This document shows, in pieces, positions 29,117 to 38,185 of a DNA stretch of 64,000 nucleotides. Below the pieces are notes generated by a model, which worked only from the letters and a program-made list of their open reading frames with translations, made no database searches and was not told the DNA's origin. Position 1 is the stretch's first letter. Every line of letters starts with the position of its first letter. Source of the DNA: Salmonella enterica subsp. diarizonae. Lineage in GTDB: Bacteria > Pseudomonadota > Gammaproteobacteria > Enterobacterales > Enterobacteriaceae. A program made the translations under genes and the position numbers. The stretch is from assembly GCF_008692785.1 (NCBI RefSeq), contig NZ_VXJV01000003.1, forward strand, positions 372,001-436,000. Direction: 5' to 3'.

Positions 29117-30009
29117 AAATCCTGTTTACCTTTCCGGGGCAGGGTACGCAGCATCCCGATATGCTGCAAAACCTTCCGGGACCGGAATTAGCACAGGCGC
29201 GAGAAGTGTTAGGCGCGGAGGCGGACGGACTGGATTCCCCCGACGCGCTGAAACACACCCGGGCAGTGCAACTGGCGTTGCTGATTGCCGGGGTGGCCTG
29301 GGCGCGGGAGCTGGCGCGTCGCGGTGCCGCGCCGGATATCGTCAGTGGACTGTCCATTGGCGCGTATCCTGCGGCGGTAGTGGCCGGGGCGCTCGATTTT
29401 AGCGACGCGCTGAAGCTGGTGGCGCTGCGCGGTGATTTAATGGAACAGGCGTATCCGCACGGCTATGGCCTGACGGCGATTATGGGACTGACCCTGCCGC
29501 AGGTGGAAAGCCTGGTGGAAGGCAGCGGCACCTGGATCGCCAACCTGAACGCGGAAACCCAGATTGTGATTGCCGGCACCGACGAAGCGATGGCTGGCGT
29601 GGCGAAACGGGCATTAGCGAAAGGGGCCAGTAAGGCGCATCGTCTGGCGGTCAGCGTACCGTCGCATTGTGAGTTGCTGGCAGAACCCGCGCAAAAACTG
29701 GCGGCGGCGTTCAGCAATGTGACGCTCTCTCGACCACGCTGCGCGTATTTGAGCGGCAGTACCGGACGCGTTTTATGGCAGCCGGAAAAAATTGCTGATG
29801 ACCTGGCGATGAATATGGCGCGCACGGTGCGCTGGCAGGAGGCGGTCATTTCCGCCAACGAGCGCGAAGCGCGGCTGGCGATAGAGATGCCTCCGGGCGG
29901 CGTGCTGACCTGCTTAACGCGTCAGGCGGCGTGGGAAGGGGAGTCTGTCTCACTGGAGCGCAACGGGGTGGAGGTAGCCGTGCATCTGGCGAAGCGGCTT
30001 CGCGCGTAA
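29113..30009 (+). CDS. mdcH: Malonyl-CoA:ACP transacylase of malonate decarboxylase
   Basis: This 298-residue FabD-like acyltransferase primes the enzyme by loading malonyl from malonyl-CoA onto holo-MdcC. It has FPGQGTQ at the N-terminus and the nucleophile motif GLSIGAY, with Ser in the usual GxSxG. The start MKILFTFPGQG follows GGGAGGAG and gives an ATGA overlap with mdcG; a 27-residue upstream extension is rejected. It is the last gene of the operon, and a BIME follows. Confidence 0.94.
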   Translation: MKILFTFPGQGTQHPDMLQNLPGPELAQAREVLGAEADGLDSPDALKHTRAVQLALLIAGVAWARELARRGAAPDIVSGLSIGAYPAAVVAGALDFSDALKLVALRGDLMEQAYPHGYGLTAIMGLTLPQVESLVEGSGTWIANLNAETQIVIAGTDEAMAGVAKRALAKGASKAHRLAVSVPSHCELLAEPAQKLAAAFSNVTLSRPRCAYLSGSTGRVLWQPEKIADDLAMNMARTVRWQEAVISANEREARLAIEMPPGGVLTCLTRQAAWEGESVSLERNGVEVAVHLAKRLRA

Positions 30010-30016
30010 TGTTGTT

Positions 30017-30095
30017 GCCCGATGGTGCTGCGCTTATCGGGCCTACGCTCGTGCTTGCTGTAGGCCGGAAAAGACGCGAAGCGTCGCCCTCCTGC
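30017..30095. repeat. REP pair (BIME) between mdcH and mdcR
   Basis: Two inverted REP units (GCCCGATGGTGCTGCGC and GTAGGCCGGAAAAGACG types) fill the gap between the convergent mdcH and mdcR. Their presence suggests the malonate locus has been resident long enough to gain host repeats. Confidence 0.88.
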
Positions 30096-30097
30096 AA

Positions 30098-31030
30098 TCA
30101 GCCGTTCGGGTTAAGGCTGCGCGCGTACATCCGCCCTTCGGCGGCCAGCGCCAGCAGGCTTGGATCGCGCTCCCGGTTGCGGGCAAAGACAATGGCGATA
30201 AGCTGCTGCATCTGGTATGGCTCGGAAAGTTTCAGTAGTTGCACGGTATTCTCGTACATCTTCTTCATTCGCCCCGGCATCAGCGTAAAGCCCACGCCCG
30301 CCTGCACCAGGCTGAGCATCGAAAAGATATCGTTCACGCGGGTGACAATCTCCGGCTCAAAGCCGGCGATATGAAAGGCTTCCTGAAACCCAGCATAGGT
30401 GGCGAACCCTTCCGCCAGCGAGACAAACTTCTGCTCCCGGTAATCGCGCAGGTCAGCCGGTGATGAGGTATTGAGGGTAGCCGTTGCTGGCGCCGCGAGA
30501 TAAATATCATCGTGAAACAGCGGCAGCACTTCCAGACTATTGCGATCGATTTCGCTTTCAGAAATCGAGATCAGAATCGCGTCCAGCGTACCGTCTTCCA
30601 GCATTTTCAGCAGTGCTTCGTTAGAGCCCATGGTGAGATCCAGCTCCAGATCCGGGCGGCGCAGCTTCATGCCCATAATCAGGTGCGGTACCGTTTCCAG
30701 CGTCAGCGAGTAGAGCGTGCCGACGCGCAAACGCCCCTGACCGACACCTGCCGTTTTACGGGTCTCTTCCAGCCCTCGGGCCATCAAATGCGTCACTTCC
30801 TGGCAATATTCCAGCAGCGTCCATGCCGCCGGTTGGGCAATCAGGTTGCGGCCTTTGTGGATGAACAGCGGACAACGCACGTTCTCTTCCAGCGTGTGCA
30901 GCGCCCGGTGCACGCTGACGCCGCTGATATCCAGCGCCTCGGCGGTGCGGGCGATATTGCCCTTCGCCATAAAGGTCATGAAGATGGTCAGCTTGCGGAA
31001 GGTTATGTCATCGGTAATTGATACGCTCAT
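30098..31030 (-). CDS. mdcR: LysR-type regulator of malonate genes
   Basis: This 310-residue protein has an N-terminal winged helix-turn-helix (about 10-65, NIARTAEALDISGVSVHRAL) and a periplasmic-binding-like effector domain. Its place beside the mdc genes indicates MdcR, a malonate-responsive activator. Unusually it is convergent with mdcH at the far end of the operon. It lies 16 bases after yheS on the same strand, so it may be partly transcribed from yheS. Confidence 0.9.
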   Translation of the reverse strand: MSVSITDDITFRKLTIFMTFMAKGNIARTAEALDISGVSVHRALHTLEENVRCPLFIHKGRNLIAQPAAWTLLEYCQEVTHLMARGLEETRKTAGVGQGRLRVGTLYSLTLETVPHLIMGMKLRRPDLELDLTMGSNEALLKMLEDGTLDAILISISESEIDRNSLEVLPLFHDDIYLAAPATATLNTSSPADLRDYREQKFVSLAEGFATYAGFQEAFHIAGFEPEIVTRVNDIFSMLSLVQAGVGFTLMPGRMKKMYENTVQLLKLSEPYQMQQLIAIVFARNRERDPSLLALAAEGRMYARSLNPNG

Positions 31031-31046
31031 CGTCCGGCCTTTACGG

Positions 31047-32948
31047 TTAATCGTTCATCATCTGCTCAAGCCTCTCCTGTGCTTCCAGCCACGCCATTTC
31101 GCACGCTTCCAGCCCGGATTTGGCGCTGGCCTGTTGCTGTAGGCATTCCGTCATCTCCGCTTTGCGGCTCGGGTCGTACAGGCTGCTGTCGCCGAGCTTC
31201 TCTTCCGCCTGCGCTAATTGGGCGTTGAGCTTCTCCATCTCTTTTTCCAGACGGGCAATCTCTTTACGCAACGGTTGCGTCAGAGTACGCAGTTCCGCGT
31301 CGCGGCGCTTCTGATCTTTACGCGCCTGCGCGCTGTTGGCGTTCTCTTTTGGTACGTCGTCGGTCTGGTTTTCCTGCTTCTGCACGTCGCTCAGCCACTG
31401 CTGGTAATCTTCCAGATCGCCGTCGAAGGGTTCGACTTTTTTGTCGTGCACCAGATAGAGGTCGTCGGTGGTGGAGCGGATCAGGTGACGATCGTGCGAG
31501 ACAACCACCAGCGCGCCTTCGAAATCGATCAGCGCTTCGGTGAGCGCCTGGCGCATGTCGAGATCCAGGTGGTTGGTCGGCTCATCGAGCAGCAGCAGGT
31601 TTGGTCGCTGCCAGACGATCAGCGCCAGTACCAGGCGCGCTTTCTCGCCGCCGGAGAAACGTTGCGTCTCTTCCGTTACTTTGTCGCCCTGGAAACCGAA
31701 GCCGCCGAGATAATCACGCAGCTTCTGCTCCAGTTCCTGCGGCGCCAGACGCGCCATATGCTGCAACGGCGATTCATCGGCGCGTAAATACTCCAGTTGG
31801 TGCTGGGCGAAGTAGCCGAGCTTAATGCCTTTGGCGAGGCCGATTTCGCCGTGCAACGGTTCCAGTTCGCCCGCCAACAGTTTAATCAGCGTCGATTTCC
31901 CCGCGCCGTTACGTCCCAGCAGACCAATACGCGAGCCGGGCACCAGGTTTAGCTTGATAGATTCCAGAATGATGCGATCGCCATAACCTGCGCTGACTTT
32001 TTCCATCTTCAACAGCGGGTTTGGTAGGCTTTCCGGCGCGCGGAAGCTGAAATGGAACGGGTTGTCCACATGAGCCGGAGCGATAAGCTCCATACGCTCC
32101 AGCATCTTGATACGGCTTTGCGCCTGTTTCGCTTTGGTCGCTTTGGCGCGGAAACGGTCGATATAACTTTGCAGATGCGCCACACGCTCCTGCTGACTTT
32201 CATACATCGCCTGCTGCTGCGCCAGGCGCGTGGCGCGCTGTACTTCAAACGCGCTGTAGTTGCCGGTGTACTCGAACAGAGTCTGCTGTTCGATATGGAT
32301 AATTTTATCCACTATCGGGTCGAGGAAGTCGCGATCGTGGGAGATCAGAATCAGGGTGCCCGGATAGCTTTTCAGCCATTTTTCCAGCCAGATGACGGCA
32401 TCCAGATCGAGGTGGTTGGTCGGTTCGTCGAGCAGCAGTAAATCGGAACGGCAAATCAGCGCCTGGGCCAGGTTAAGGCGCATTCGCCAGCCGCCGGAAA
32501 AGTCGCTGACCGGACGTTCCAGCTGATCGTTAGAGAAGCCGAGGCCGTGAAGCAGGCTGGCGGCGCGCGAGCGAACGGTCCATGCGTCGATGGCGTCCAG
32601 CTTGCCGTGTATGGCGGCGATAGCATGTCCGTCGTTACGTTCGTTGGCGTCGTTAAGCTGCGCTTCCAGATGACGGTATTCACGGTCGCCGTCAATGACA
32701 TACTCAATCGCTGGCTGGGGCAACGCAGGCGTTTCCTGATTCACCCACGCTAATTGCCAGGTTCCGGGCAGGGTAAAACTCCCGGCATCGGCGCTGATTT
32801 CATTTTTCAGCAATGCCAGCAGGGTAGATTTACCGCAGCCGTTTTTACCCACCAGGCCGACTTTCTGGCCGGGATTAATGGTAGCCGAGGCATTGTCCAG
32901 TAGGACGCGCACGCCGCGACGAATTTGTAACGAGGAGAAAACAATCAT
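31047..32948 (-). CDS. yheS: ABC-F ATPase YheS (ribosome-associated)
   Basis: This 633-residue cytoplasmic protein has two ABC ATPase domains and no membrane segments. Walker A motifs are GKNGCGKST (about 36) and GRNGAGKST (about 347); signature motifs are FSGGWRMRL and FSGGEKARL. Both domains have LLLLDEPTNHLD. ABC-F proteins act on translating ribosomes. The C-terminal tail (about 540-633) is a charged coiled-coil. In E. coli it lies next to yheT. Confidence 0.96.
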   Translation of the reverse strand: MIVFSSLQIRRGVRVLLDNASATINPGQKVGLVGKNGCGKSTLLALLKNEISADAGSFTLPGTWQLAWVNQETPALPQPAIEYVIDGDREYRHLEAQLNDANERNDGHAIAAIHGKLDAIDAWTVRSRAASLLHGLGFSNDQLERPVSDFSGGWRMRLNLAQALICRSDLLLLDEPTNHLDLDAVIWLEKWLKSYPGTLILISHDRDFLDPIVDKIIHIEQQTLFEYTGNYSAFEVQRATRLAQQQAMYESQQERVAHLQSYIDRFRAKATKAKQAQSRIKMLERMELIAPAHVDNPFHFSFRAPESLPNPLLKMEKVSAGYGDRIILESIKLNLVPGSRIGLLGRNGAGKSTLIKLLAGELEPLHGEIGLAKGIKLGYFAQHQLEYLRADESPLQHMARLAPQELEQKLRDYLGGFGFQGDKVTEETQRFSGGEKARLVLALIVWQRPNLLLLDEPTNHLDLDMRQALTEALIDFEGALVVVSHDRHLIRSTTDDLYLVHDKKVEPFDGDLEDYQQWLSDVQKQENQTDDVPKENANSAQARKDQKRRDAELRTLTQPLRKEIARLEKEMEKLNAQLAQAEEKLGDSSLYDPSRKAEMTECLQQQASAKSGLEACEMAWLEAQERLEQMMND

Positions 32949-33049
32949 AAGGCGCCGTATGTTCAGACTATGTTAATTTATCATTATGATAATGTAATAT
33001 TCGGGCGTACCGCCGCGCTGGAGCGCAATGGTAGCTCAAAACAACAACG

Positions 33050-33186
33050 ATACACAAAATCATTCAGGCCGCCTTTGGTGAGGGACAAGAATATCTCTCA
33101 TTAATCCCCAGCGGCGTACATAGAGTACGTGGCTGGGGGTGAACAAACGCCGTCAACGTAGAAGTAGCCTGAAGAATGAAGGGTAT
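33050..33186 (+). repeat. Diverged ERIC-like element upstream of kefG
   Basis: The central palindrome (AATCCCCAGCGGCGTACAT with its complement ending GTGGCTGGGGGTGA) and the GAAGGGTATC end match ERIC; the left half is degraded. It fills most of the yheS-kefG gap and ends about 28 bases before kefG. Confidence 0.7.
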
Positions 33187-33214
33187 CTACCCAAAAGAAC
33201 CGGGAGGGGGATTG

Positions 33215-33766
33215 ATGTCTCAGCCAGCAAAAGTCTTGCTGTTGTATGCCCATCCGGAATCTCAGGACTCGGTCGCTAACCGGGTACTGCTTAAACCGGC
33301 CATACAGCACAATAACGTAACCGTGCACGATCTTTATGCGCGCTATCCTGATTTTTTTATTGATACGCCCTATGAACAAGCCTTGCTACGTGAGCACGAC
33401 GTCATTGTTTTTCAGCATCCCCTTTACACCTATAGCTGTCCGGCTTTACTGAAAGAATGGCTTGATCGTGTTCTGAGTCGGGGGTTCGCCAGCGGACCAG
33501 GAGGAAACCAACTGGTGGGAAAGTACTGGCGTAGCGTGATTACGACCGGCGAGCCGGAGAGCGCTTACCGGTATGACGCGCTAAACCGCTATCCGATGAG
33601 CGATGTACTGCGCCCCTTTGAACTGACCGCGGCTATGTGCCGGATGCACTGGATGCCTCCCATTATTGTGTATTGGGCGCGCCGCCAGTCGCCGCAGGCG
33701 CTGGCCAGTCATGCGCAAGCTTATGGTGAGTGGCTGGCGAATCCTGTGAGCGCGGGGGGCTATTGA
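33215..33766 (+). CDS. kefG: KefB ancillary protein KefG
   Basis: This 183-residue quinone oxidoreductase-like flavodoxin-fold protein is required for full activity of the KefB potassium efflux system. It shows [10 protein letters not shown] at the flavin-phosphate region and [17 protein letters not shown]. The start [11 protein letters not shown] follows GGGAGGGGG. It overlaps kefB by one base (TGATG), as in E. coli. Confidence 0.95.
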   Translation: MSQPAKVLLLYAHPESQDSVANRVLLKPAIQHNNVTVHDLYARYPDFFIDTPYEQALLREHDVIVFQHPLYTYSCPALLKEWLDRVLSRGFASGPGGNQLVGKYWRSVITTGEPESAYRYDALNRYPMSDVLRPFELTAAMCRMHWMPPIIVYWARRQSPQALASHAQAYGEWLANPVSAGGY

Positions 33767-35571
33767 TGGAAGGTGCTGATTTATTGATGGCGGGAACGCT
33801 GTTTCTCTTCGCGGCGGTCGTGGCGGTGCCGCTGGCGGCCAGGTTGGGCATTGGCGCGGTATTAGGGTATTTGCTGGCGGGAATCGCCATCGGCCCGTGG
33901 GGGCTGGGATTTATCAGCGATGTTGACGAGATCCTGCACTTTTCCGAACTGGGCGTCGTGTTTCTGATGTTTATCATTGGCCTCGAACTTAATCCTTCCC
34001 GGCTTTGGCAACTGCGGCGTTCTATCTTCGGCGTCGGCGCTGCTCAGGTGCTGCTAAGCGCGGCGGTGCTGTCGGGATTACTGATGCTTGCTGATTTCTT
34101 ATGGCAGGCGGCGGTAGTCGGCGGGATTGGCCTGGCGATGTCTTCGACGGCGATGGCGCTACAACTGATGCGCGAGAAAGGCATGAACCGTAGCGAGTCC
34201 GGGCAGCTAGGGTTTTCAGTCTTATTGTTTCAGGATTTAGCGGTGATCCCCGCGCTGGCGTTGGTGCCTTTATTGGCGGGATCTGCCGACGAGCATTTTG
34301 ACTGGTTTAAAGTGGCAATGAAGGTACTGGCCTTTGTGGTAATGCTGATTGGCGGGCGCTACCTGCTGCGCCCGGTATTTCGTTTTATTGCTGCGTCCGG
34401 CGTACGAGAGGTTTTCACTGCCGCGACGTTGTTGCTGGTGCTGAGCGCCGCCTTATTTATGGATGCGCTGGGACTGTCGATGGCTCTGGGAACCTTTATT
34501 GCCGGCGTTTTACTGGCAGAGAGTGAATACCGGCATGAGCTGGAAAACGCTATCGATCCGTTTAAAGGTTTACTGCTTGGGTTGTTCTTTATCTCTGTCG
34601 GTATGTCGCTAAATCTTGGCGTACTTTATACCCATTTACTGTGGGTGGCGGCGGGCGTCGTTATCCTGGTCGTCATAAAAATGCTGACGCTGTATCTCCT
34701 GGCGCGGCTATATGGAATAAGAAGTTCTGAACGGATGCAGTTTGCCAGCGTGCTGAGTCAGGGGGGCGAGTTCGCTTTTGTGCTCTTTTCTACCGCCTCT
34801 TCTCAGCGTCTGTTTCAGGGCGATCAGATGGCGTTATTATTGGTGACTGTCACGTTATCAATGATGACCACGCCGCTACTGATGAAAGGGATTGATAAGT
34901 GGTTATCGCACCGTCTTAACGGCCCGGAAGAGAATGATGAAAAGCCGTGGGTCGAAGATGATAAACCCCAGGTGATTGTCGTCGGCTTTGGCCGTTTTGG
35001 TCAGGTGATCGCTCGCTTATTGATGGCGAATAAGATGCGTATCACCGTGCTGGAACGCGATATCGGCGCCGTTAATCTGATGCGCAAATATGGTTATAAA
35101 GTGTATTACGGCGATGCTACACAAGTAGAGCTGCTGCGTTCTGCGGGCGCGGAGGCGGCGGAGTCGATAGTCATTACGTGTAATGAACCGGAAGATACGA
35201 TGAAGCTGGTGGAATTGTGTCAGCAGCATTTTCCGCATCTGCATATTCTTGCGCGAGCGCGCGGACGTGTGGAGGCGCATGAGTTATTACAGGCTGGGGT
35301 CACGCAGTTTTCCCGTGAAACGTTTTCCAGCGCGCTGGAACTGGGACGTAAGACTCTGGTGTCGTTAGGTATGCATCCGCATCAGGCGCAGCGCGCGCAG
35401 TTGCATTTTCGTCGGCTGGATATGCGAATGTTGCGGGAGCTGATCCCTGAGCATACCGACACGGTACAGATTTCGCGCGCCAGAGAGGCCCGACGCGAGC
35501 TGGAGGAGATTTTTCAGCGCGAAATGCAACAGGAGCGGCGCCAGTTGGATGGCTGGGATGAATTTGAGTAG
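33766..35571 (+). CDS. kefB: Glutathione-gated potassium-efflux antiporter KefB
   Basis: This 601-residue inner-membrane protein exports potassium and acidifies the cytoplasm on glutathione-adduct signalling, protecting against electrophiles. An N-terminal CPA2 antiporter domain of about 12 segments (to about 380) is followed by a RCK/KTN domain with [15 protein letters not shown] at about 405 and an acidic linker. The start MEGADLL equals the E. coli length; a 12-residue extension inside kefG is rejected. Confidence 0.97.
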   Translation: MEGADLLMAGTLFLFAAVVAVPLAARLGIGAVLGYLLAGIAIGPWGLGFISDVDEILHFSELGVVFLMFIIGLELNPSRLWQLRRSIFGVGAAQVLLSAAVLSGLLMLADFLWQAAVVGGIGLAMSSTAMALQLMREKGMNRSESGQLGFSVLLFQDLAVIPALALVPLLAGSADEHFDWFKVAMKVLAFVVMLIGGRYLLRPVFRFIAASGVREVFTAATLLLVLSAALFMDALGLSMALGTFIAGVLLAESEYRHELENAIDPFKGLLLGLFFISVGMSLNLGVLYTHLLWVAAGVVILVVIKMLTLYLLARLYGIRSSERMQFASVLSQGGEFAFVLFSTASSQRLFQGDQMALLLVTVTLSMMTTPLLMKGIDKWLSHRLNGPEENDEKPWVEDDKPQVIVVGFGRFGQVIARLLMANKMRITVLERDIGAVNLMRKYGYKVYYGDATQVELLRSAGAEAAESIVITCNEPEDTMKLVELCQQHFPHLHILARARGRVEAHELLQAGVTQFSRETFSSALELGRKTLVSLGMHPHQAQRAQLHFRRLDMRMLRELIPEHTDTVQISRAREARRELEEIFQREMQQERRQLDGWDEFE

Positions 35572-35580
35572 AGGTGAACA

Positions 35581-35781
35581 ATGGCAATCCGTAAACGTTT
35601 TATTGCAGGCGCGAAATGTCCGGCCTGTCAGGCACAGGATACAATGGCGATGTGGCGTGAAAATAATGTCGATATTGTTGAATGCGTTAAGTGCGGGCAT
35701 CAAATGCGGGAAGCAGATAAAGACATTCGCGAGCATGTTCGCAAAGAAGAGCAAGTGATCGGGATTTTTCATCCGGACTAG
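35581..35781 (+). CDS. yheV: Small zinc-ribbon protein YheV
   Basis: This 66-residue protein has two CxxC pairs (CPAC and CVKC, residues 13-16 and 35-38) that should bind zinc. The family is of unknown function. The ATG follows AGAGGTG ten bases after the kefB stop, so it is probably the last gene of kefG-kefB-yheV. Confidence 0.93.
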   Translation: MAIRKRFIAGAKCPACQAQDTMAMWRENNVDIVECVKCGHQMREADKDIREHVRKEEQVIGIFHPD

Positions 35782-35875
35782 CGATATGCCGCAGGTTTTT
35801 TTAAGCTAAGGGGTACACGGCTGCAGAATTCCGCTACAATCTGCGCCACTATTCTTCCCATGCTCAGGAGATATC

Positions 35876-36466
35876 ATGAAAGTAGCAAAAGACCTGGTGG
35901 TCAGCCTGGCCTATCAGGTACGTACAGAAGACGGTGTGTTGGTTGATGAGTCTCCGGTGAGTGCGCCGCTGGATTACCTGCACGGCCACGGCTCTCTGAT
36001 CTCTGGCCTGGAAACCGCGCTGGAAGGCCATGAAGTTGGCGACAAATTTGATGTCGCTGTTGGCGCGAACGACGCTTACGGCCAGTATGACGAAAATCTG
36101 GTGCAGCGCGTGCCTAAAGACGTCTTTATGGGCGTTGATGAACTGCAGGTAGGTATGCGCTTCCTGGCGGAAACCGACCAGGGTCCGGTACCGGTAGAAA
36201 TTACCGAAGTGGAAGACGATCACGTTGTGGTTGATGGTAACCACATGCTGGCTGGCCAGAATCTGAAATTTAACGTAGAAGTTGTTGCGATTCGGGAAGC
36301 GACTGAAGAAGAACTGGCTCACGGTCATGTTCACGGCGCGCACGATCACCACCACGATCACGGTGAAGACGGCTGCTGCGGCGGTCATGGTCATGACCAT
36401 GGTCACGAGCACGGCGGCGAAGGCTGCTGCGGCGGTGGTGGTAAAGGCGGCTGCGGCTGTCATTAA
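35876..36466 (+). CDS. slyD: FKBP-type prolyl isomerase and metallochaperone SlyD
   Basis: This 196-residue cytoplasmic folding helper also delivers nickel to hydrogenases. The FKBP domain with its insert-in-flap chaperone domain covers about 1-146. The tail from about 148 is almost pure His, Cys, Gly and Asp, the metal-binding extension. The ATG follows AGGAGATATC. The TAA lies inside the end of an ERIC element. Confidence 0.97.
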   Translation: MKVAKDLVVSLAYQVRTEDGVLVDESPVSAPLDYLHGHGSLISGLETALEGHEVGDKFDVAVGANDAYGQYDENLVQRVPKDVFMGVDELQVGMRFLAETDQGPVPVEITEVEDDHVVVDGNHMLAGQNLKFNVEVVAIREATEEELAHGHVHGAHDHHHDHGEDGCCGGHGHDHGHEHGGEGCCGGGGKGGCGCH

Positions 36467-36590
36467 TCCCCGTCGTCTTTCAAGCCACCGCGGTGTTGGC
36501 TACGCTTTCAAACCCCGGTCACATAGTTATCTATGCTCCCGGGGAATTTGCAAGCTTGCCGCCTTGCTGTGACTCGAAATCCTTAGGGTA
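36464..36590 (-). repeat. ERIC-like element after slyD
   Basis: This element is exactly 127 bp and lies in reverse orientation. On the minus strand it has TTTCGAGTCACAG, GGCGGCAAG, the central palindrome CCCCGGGAGCATAGATAAC with its complement, and GAAAGACGACGGGGATTA. Its edge coincides with the slyD stop codon. Confidence 0.88.
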
Positions 36591-36620
36591 TTATCATCGG
36601 TTCGATAAATCATCGGACAC

Positions 36621-36649
36621 AAAAAAAGCGGGTTAACCCGCTTTTTTTT
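36621..36649. terminator. Bidirectional slyD/slyX terminator
   Basis: The perfect palindrome GCGGGTTAACCCGC is flanked by A7 and T8. It can stop transcripts from both convergent genes. Confidence 0.95.
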
Positions 36650-36653
36650 CGTC

Positions 36654-36872
36654 TCAATAATGCGGCGGCGGCGTTTCTTCTGCCTGAGAGGCGATATTTG
36701 ACGGCTGACTGGCTTTTAACTTTTCCGTGAGCAAACGCAGATGATCGCGTAGCTTCGCCATCTCCATTTCATGTGCGGTTACCGTCAGGTTTAGTTCTTC
36801 TATGGTAATCTCCTGGAATGCCAGACGGCTTTCCAGTTCAGCCAGACGAGCTTCCATCGTGATATCCTGCAT
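36654..36872 (-). CDS. slyX: SlyX protein
   Basis: This 72-residue protein is mostly one predicted coiled coil (about 5-55, heptads of Leu/Ile and Glu), ending with a short Pro-His tail. Function is unknown. It is convergent with slyD and shares the palindromic terminator. It starts [17 protein letters not shown], as in E. coli. Confidence 0.94.
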
Positions 36873-36952
36873 GATGTACCTCTTTATGTTGTCTCCGTCG
36901 GCGGATTCTACTTAACTTTACCGGCTTTCACAGCAACCATTACGCGCCCTAC

Positions 36953-36980
36953 GAAACTAATTTAAACAAAAAGAGTCTGA
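36953..36980 (+). promoter_or_regulatory. Sigma-E type promoter of fkpA
   Basis: GAAACT (36953-36958) and TCTGA (36976-36980) are 17 bases apart and match the RpoE consensus GGAACTT/TCTGA. E. coli fkpA belongs to the envelope-stress regulon, so this is the expected promoter. Confidence 0.75.
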
Positions 36981-37091
36981 AAAGAAGTGATAATAGGGCG
37001 TGTTCGTATGTTGATTTGTTCTGCAACGATTTATAGTACGCTTCTTATGTAAGTTAACATGGGGCGAGATGCCCCGGCCCTGGAGATATGG

Positions 37092-37910
37092 ATGAAATCA
37101 CTGTTTAAAGCCACGCTGCTGGCAACTACGATGGCCGTTGCTCTGCACGCTCCGATCACTTTTGCTGCTGATGCGGCGAAACCGGCAGCTACCGCTGATA
37201 GCAAAGCAGCCTTTAAAAACGACGATCAAAAAGCGGCTTATGCGCTGGGCGCCTCGCTGGGTCGTTACATGGAAAATTCGCTTAAAGAGCAGGAAAAGTT
37301 GGGCATCAAACTGGATAAAGATCAGTTGATTGCCGGCGTTCAGGATGCCTTTGCCGATAAGAGCAAACTGTCCGATCAGGAAATCGAGCAAACGTTGCAG
37401 ACGTTTGAAGCACGCGTGAAGAGCGCTGCTCAGGCGAAGATGGAAAAAGACGCTGCCGATAACGAAGCAAAAGGCAAAACGTTCCGCGACGCTTTTGCTA
37501 AAGAGAAAGGCGTGAAAACCTCCTCTACCGGTCTGCTTTACAAAGTAGAGAAAGAGGGCACAGGCGAGGCGCCGAAAGATAGCGATACCGTTGTGGTGAA
37601 CTACAAAGGTACGCTGATCGACGGTAAAGAGTTTGATAACTCTTACACGCGCGGCGAACCGCTCTCCTTCCGTCTGGACGGCGTTATCCCTGGCTGGACT
37701 GAAGGCCTGAAAAATATTAAGAAAGGCGGCAAGATCAAGCTGGTTATCCCACCGGCGCTGGCCTACGGCAAAACAGGCGTTCCGGGTATCCCGGCGAACT
37801 CCACCCTGGTATTCGACGTAGAGCTGCTGGATATCAAACCAGCGCCGAAAGCGGATGCTAAACCTGCCGATGCGGCTGACGCTAAAGCCGCAGATGCTGC
37901 TAAAAAATAA
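37092..37910 (+). CDS. fkpA: Periplasmic FKBP-type prolyl isomerase FkpA
   Basis: This 272-residue periplasmic chaperone and isomerase has a 25-residue signal peptide ending PITFA. A helical dimerisation/chaperone domain covers about 30-140 and an FKBP domain about 145-250 (VVVNYKGTLIDGKEFDNSY). The Ala/Asp/Lys tail is low complexity. The start MKSLFKATL follows TGGAGATATGG; an 11-residue extension is rejected because it would precede the signal peptide. Confidence 0.97.
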   Translation: MKSLFKATLLATTMAVALHAPITFAADAAKPAATADSKAAFKNDDQKAAYALGASLGRYMENSLKEQEKLGIKLDKDQLIAGVQDAFADKSKLSDQEIEQTLQTFEARVKSAAQAKMEKDAADNEAKGKTFRDAFAKEKGVKTSSTGLLYKVEKEGTGEAPKDSDTVVVNYKGTLIDGKEFDNSYTRGEPLSFRLDGVIPGWTEGLKNIKKGGKIKLVIPPALAYGKTGVPGIPANSTLVFDVELLDIKPAPKADAKPADAADAKAADAAKK

Positions 37911-37919
37911 AAATTGAGA

Positions 37920-37950
37920 GCCGCCGCTTGTTATAGCGGCGGTTTTTTTT
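37920..37950 (+). terminator. fkpA terminator
   Basis: CCGCCGC and GCGGCGG form a GC-rich stem followed by T8, directly after the fkpA stop. Confidence 0.93.
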
Positions 37951-37960
37951 ATGCAGGCCG

Positions 37961-38075
37961 GATATATTACTCACCATAATTTGATTTGCGGATAACGGCG
38001 CTTGCGCCGGTCGTTAAGGGCGAGACCGTGGCTGAATGACCGCCAACGCACACGCAGCCTGAAATAGACGAGTAA
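37961..38075 (+). repeat. Degenerate ERIC-like remnant
   Basis: GCCAACGCACACGCAGCCTG near the right end resembles the ERIC 3' part, and TAATTTGATTTGCGG near the left resembles the 5' part. The central palindrome is lost. The assignment is tentative. Confidence 0.4.
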
Positions 38076-38160
38076 ATTAGTACTGGAAAGAGGAACCCTC
38101 ACTGTATTAATTTAATCATCCGCGTAAATAATGAGCCTGCCCTGAAAACATAACGACAGG

Positions 38161-38184
38161 CTCCTGAAAAGGAGTGTTTTTTTT
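38161..38184 (+). promoter_or_regulatory. Hairpin with T8 over the yheO ribosome site
   Basis: CTCCT-GAAA-AGGAG is a five-base-pair stem with a GNRA tetraloop, followed by TG and T8. The 3' arm contains the only Shine-Dalgarno sequence of yheO. The structure looks like a terminator and could also hide the ribosome site. Confidence 0.5.
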
Positions 38185-38185
38185 C

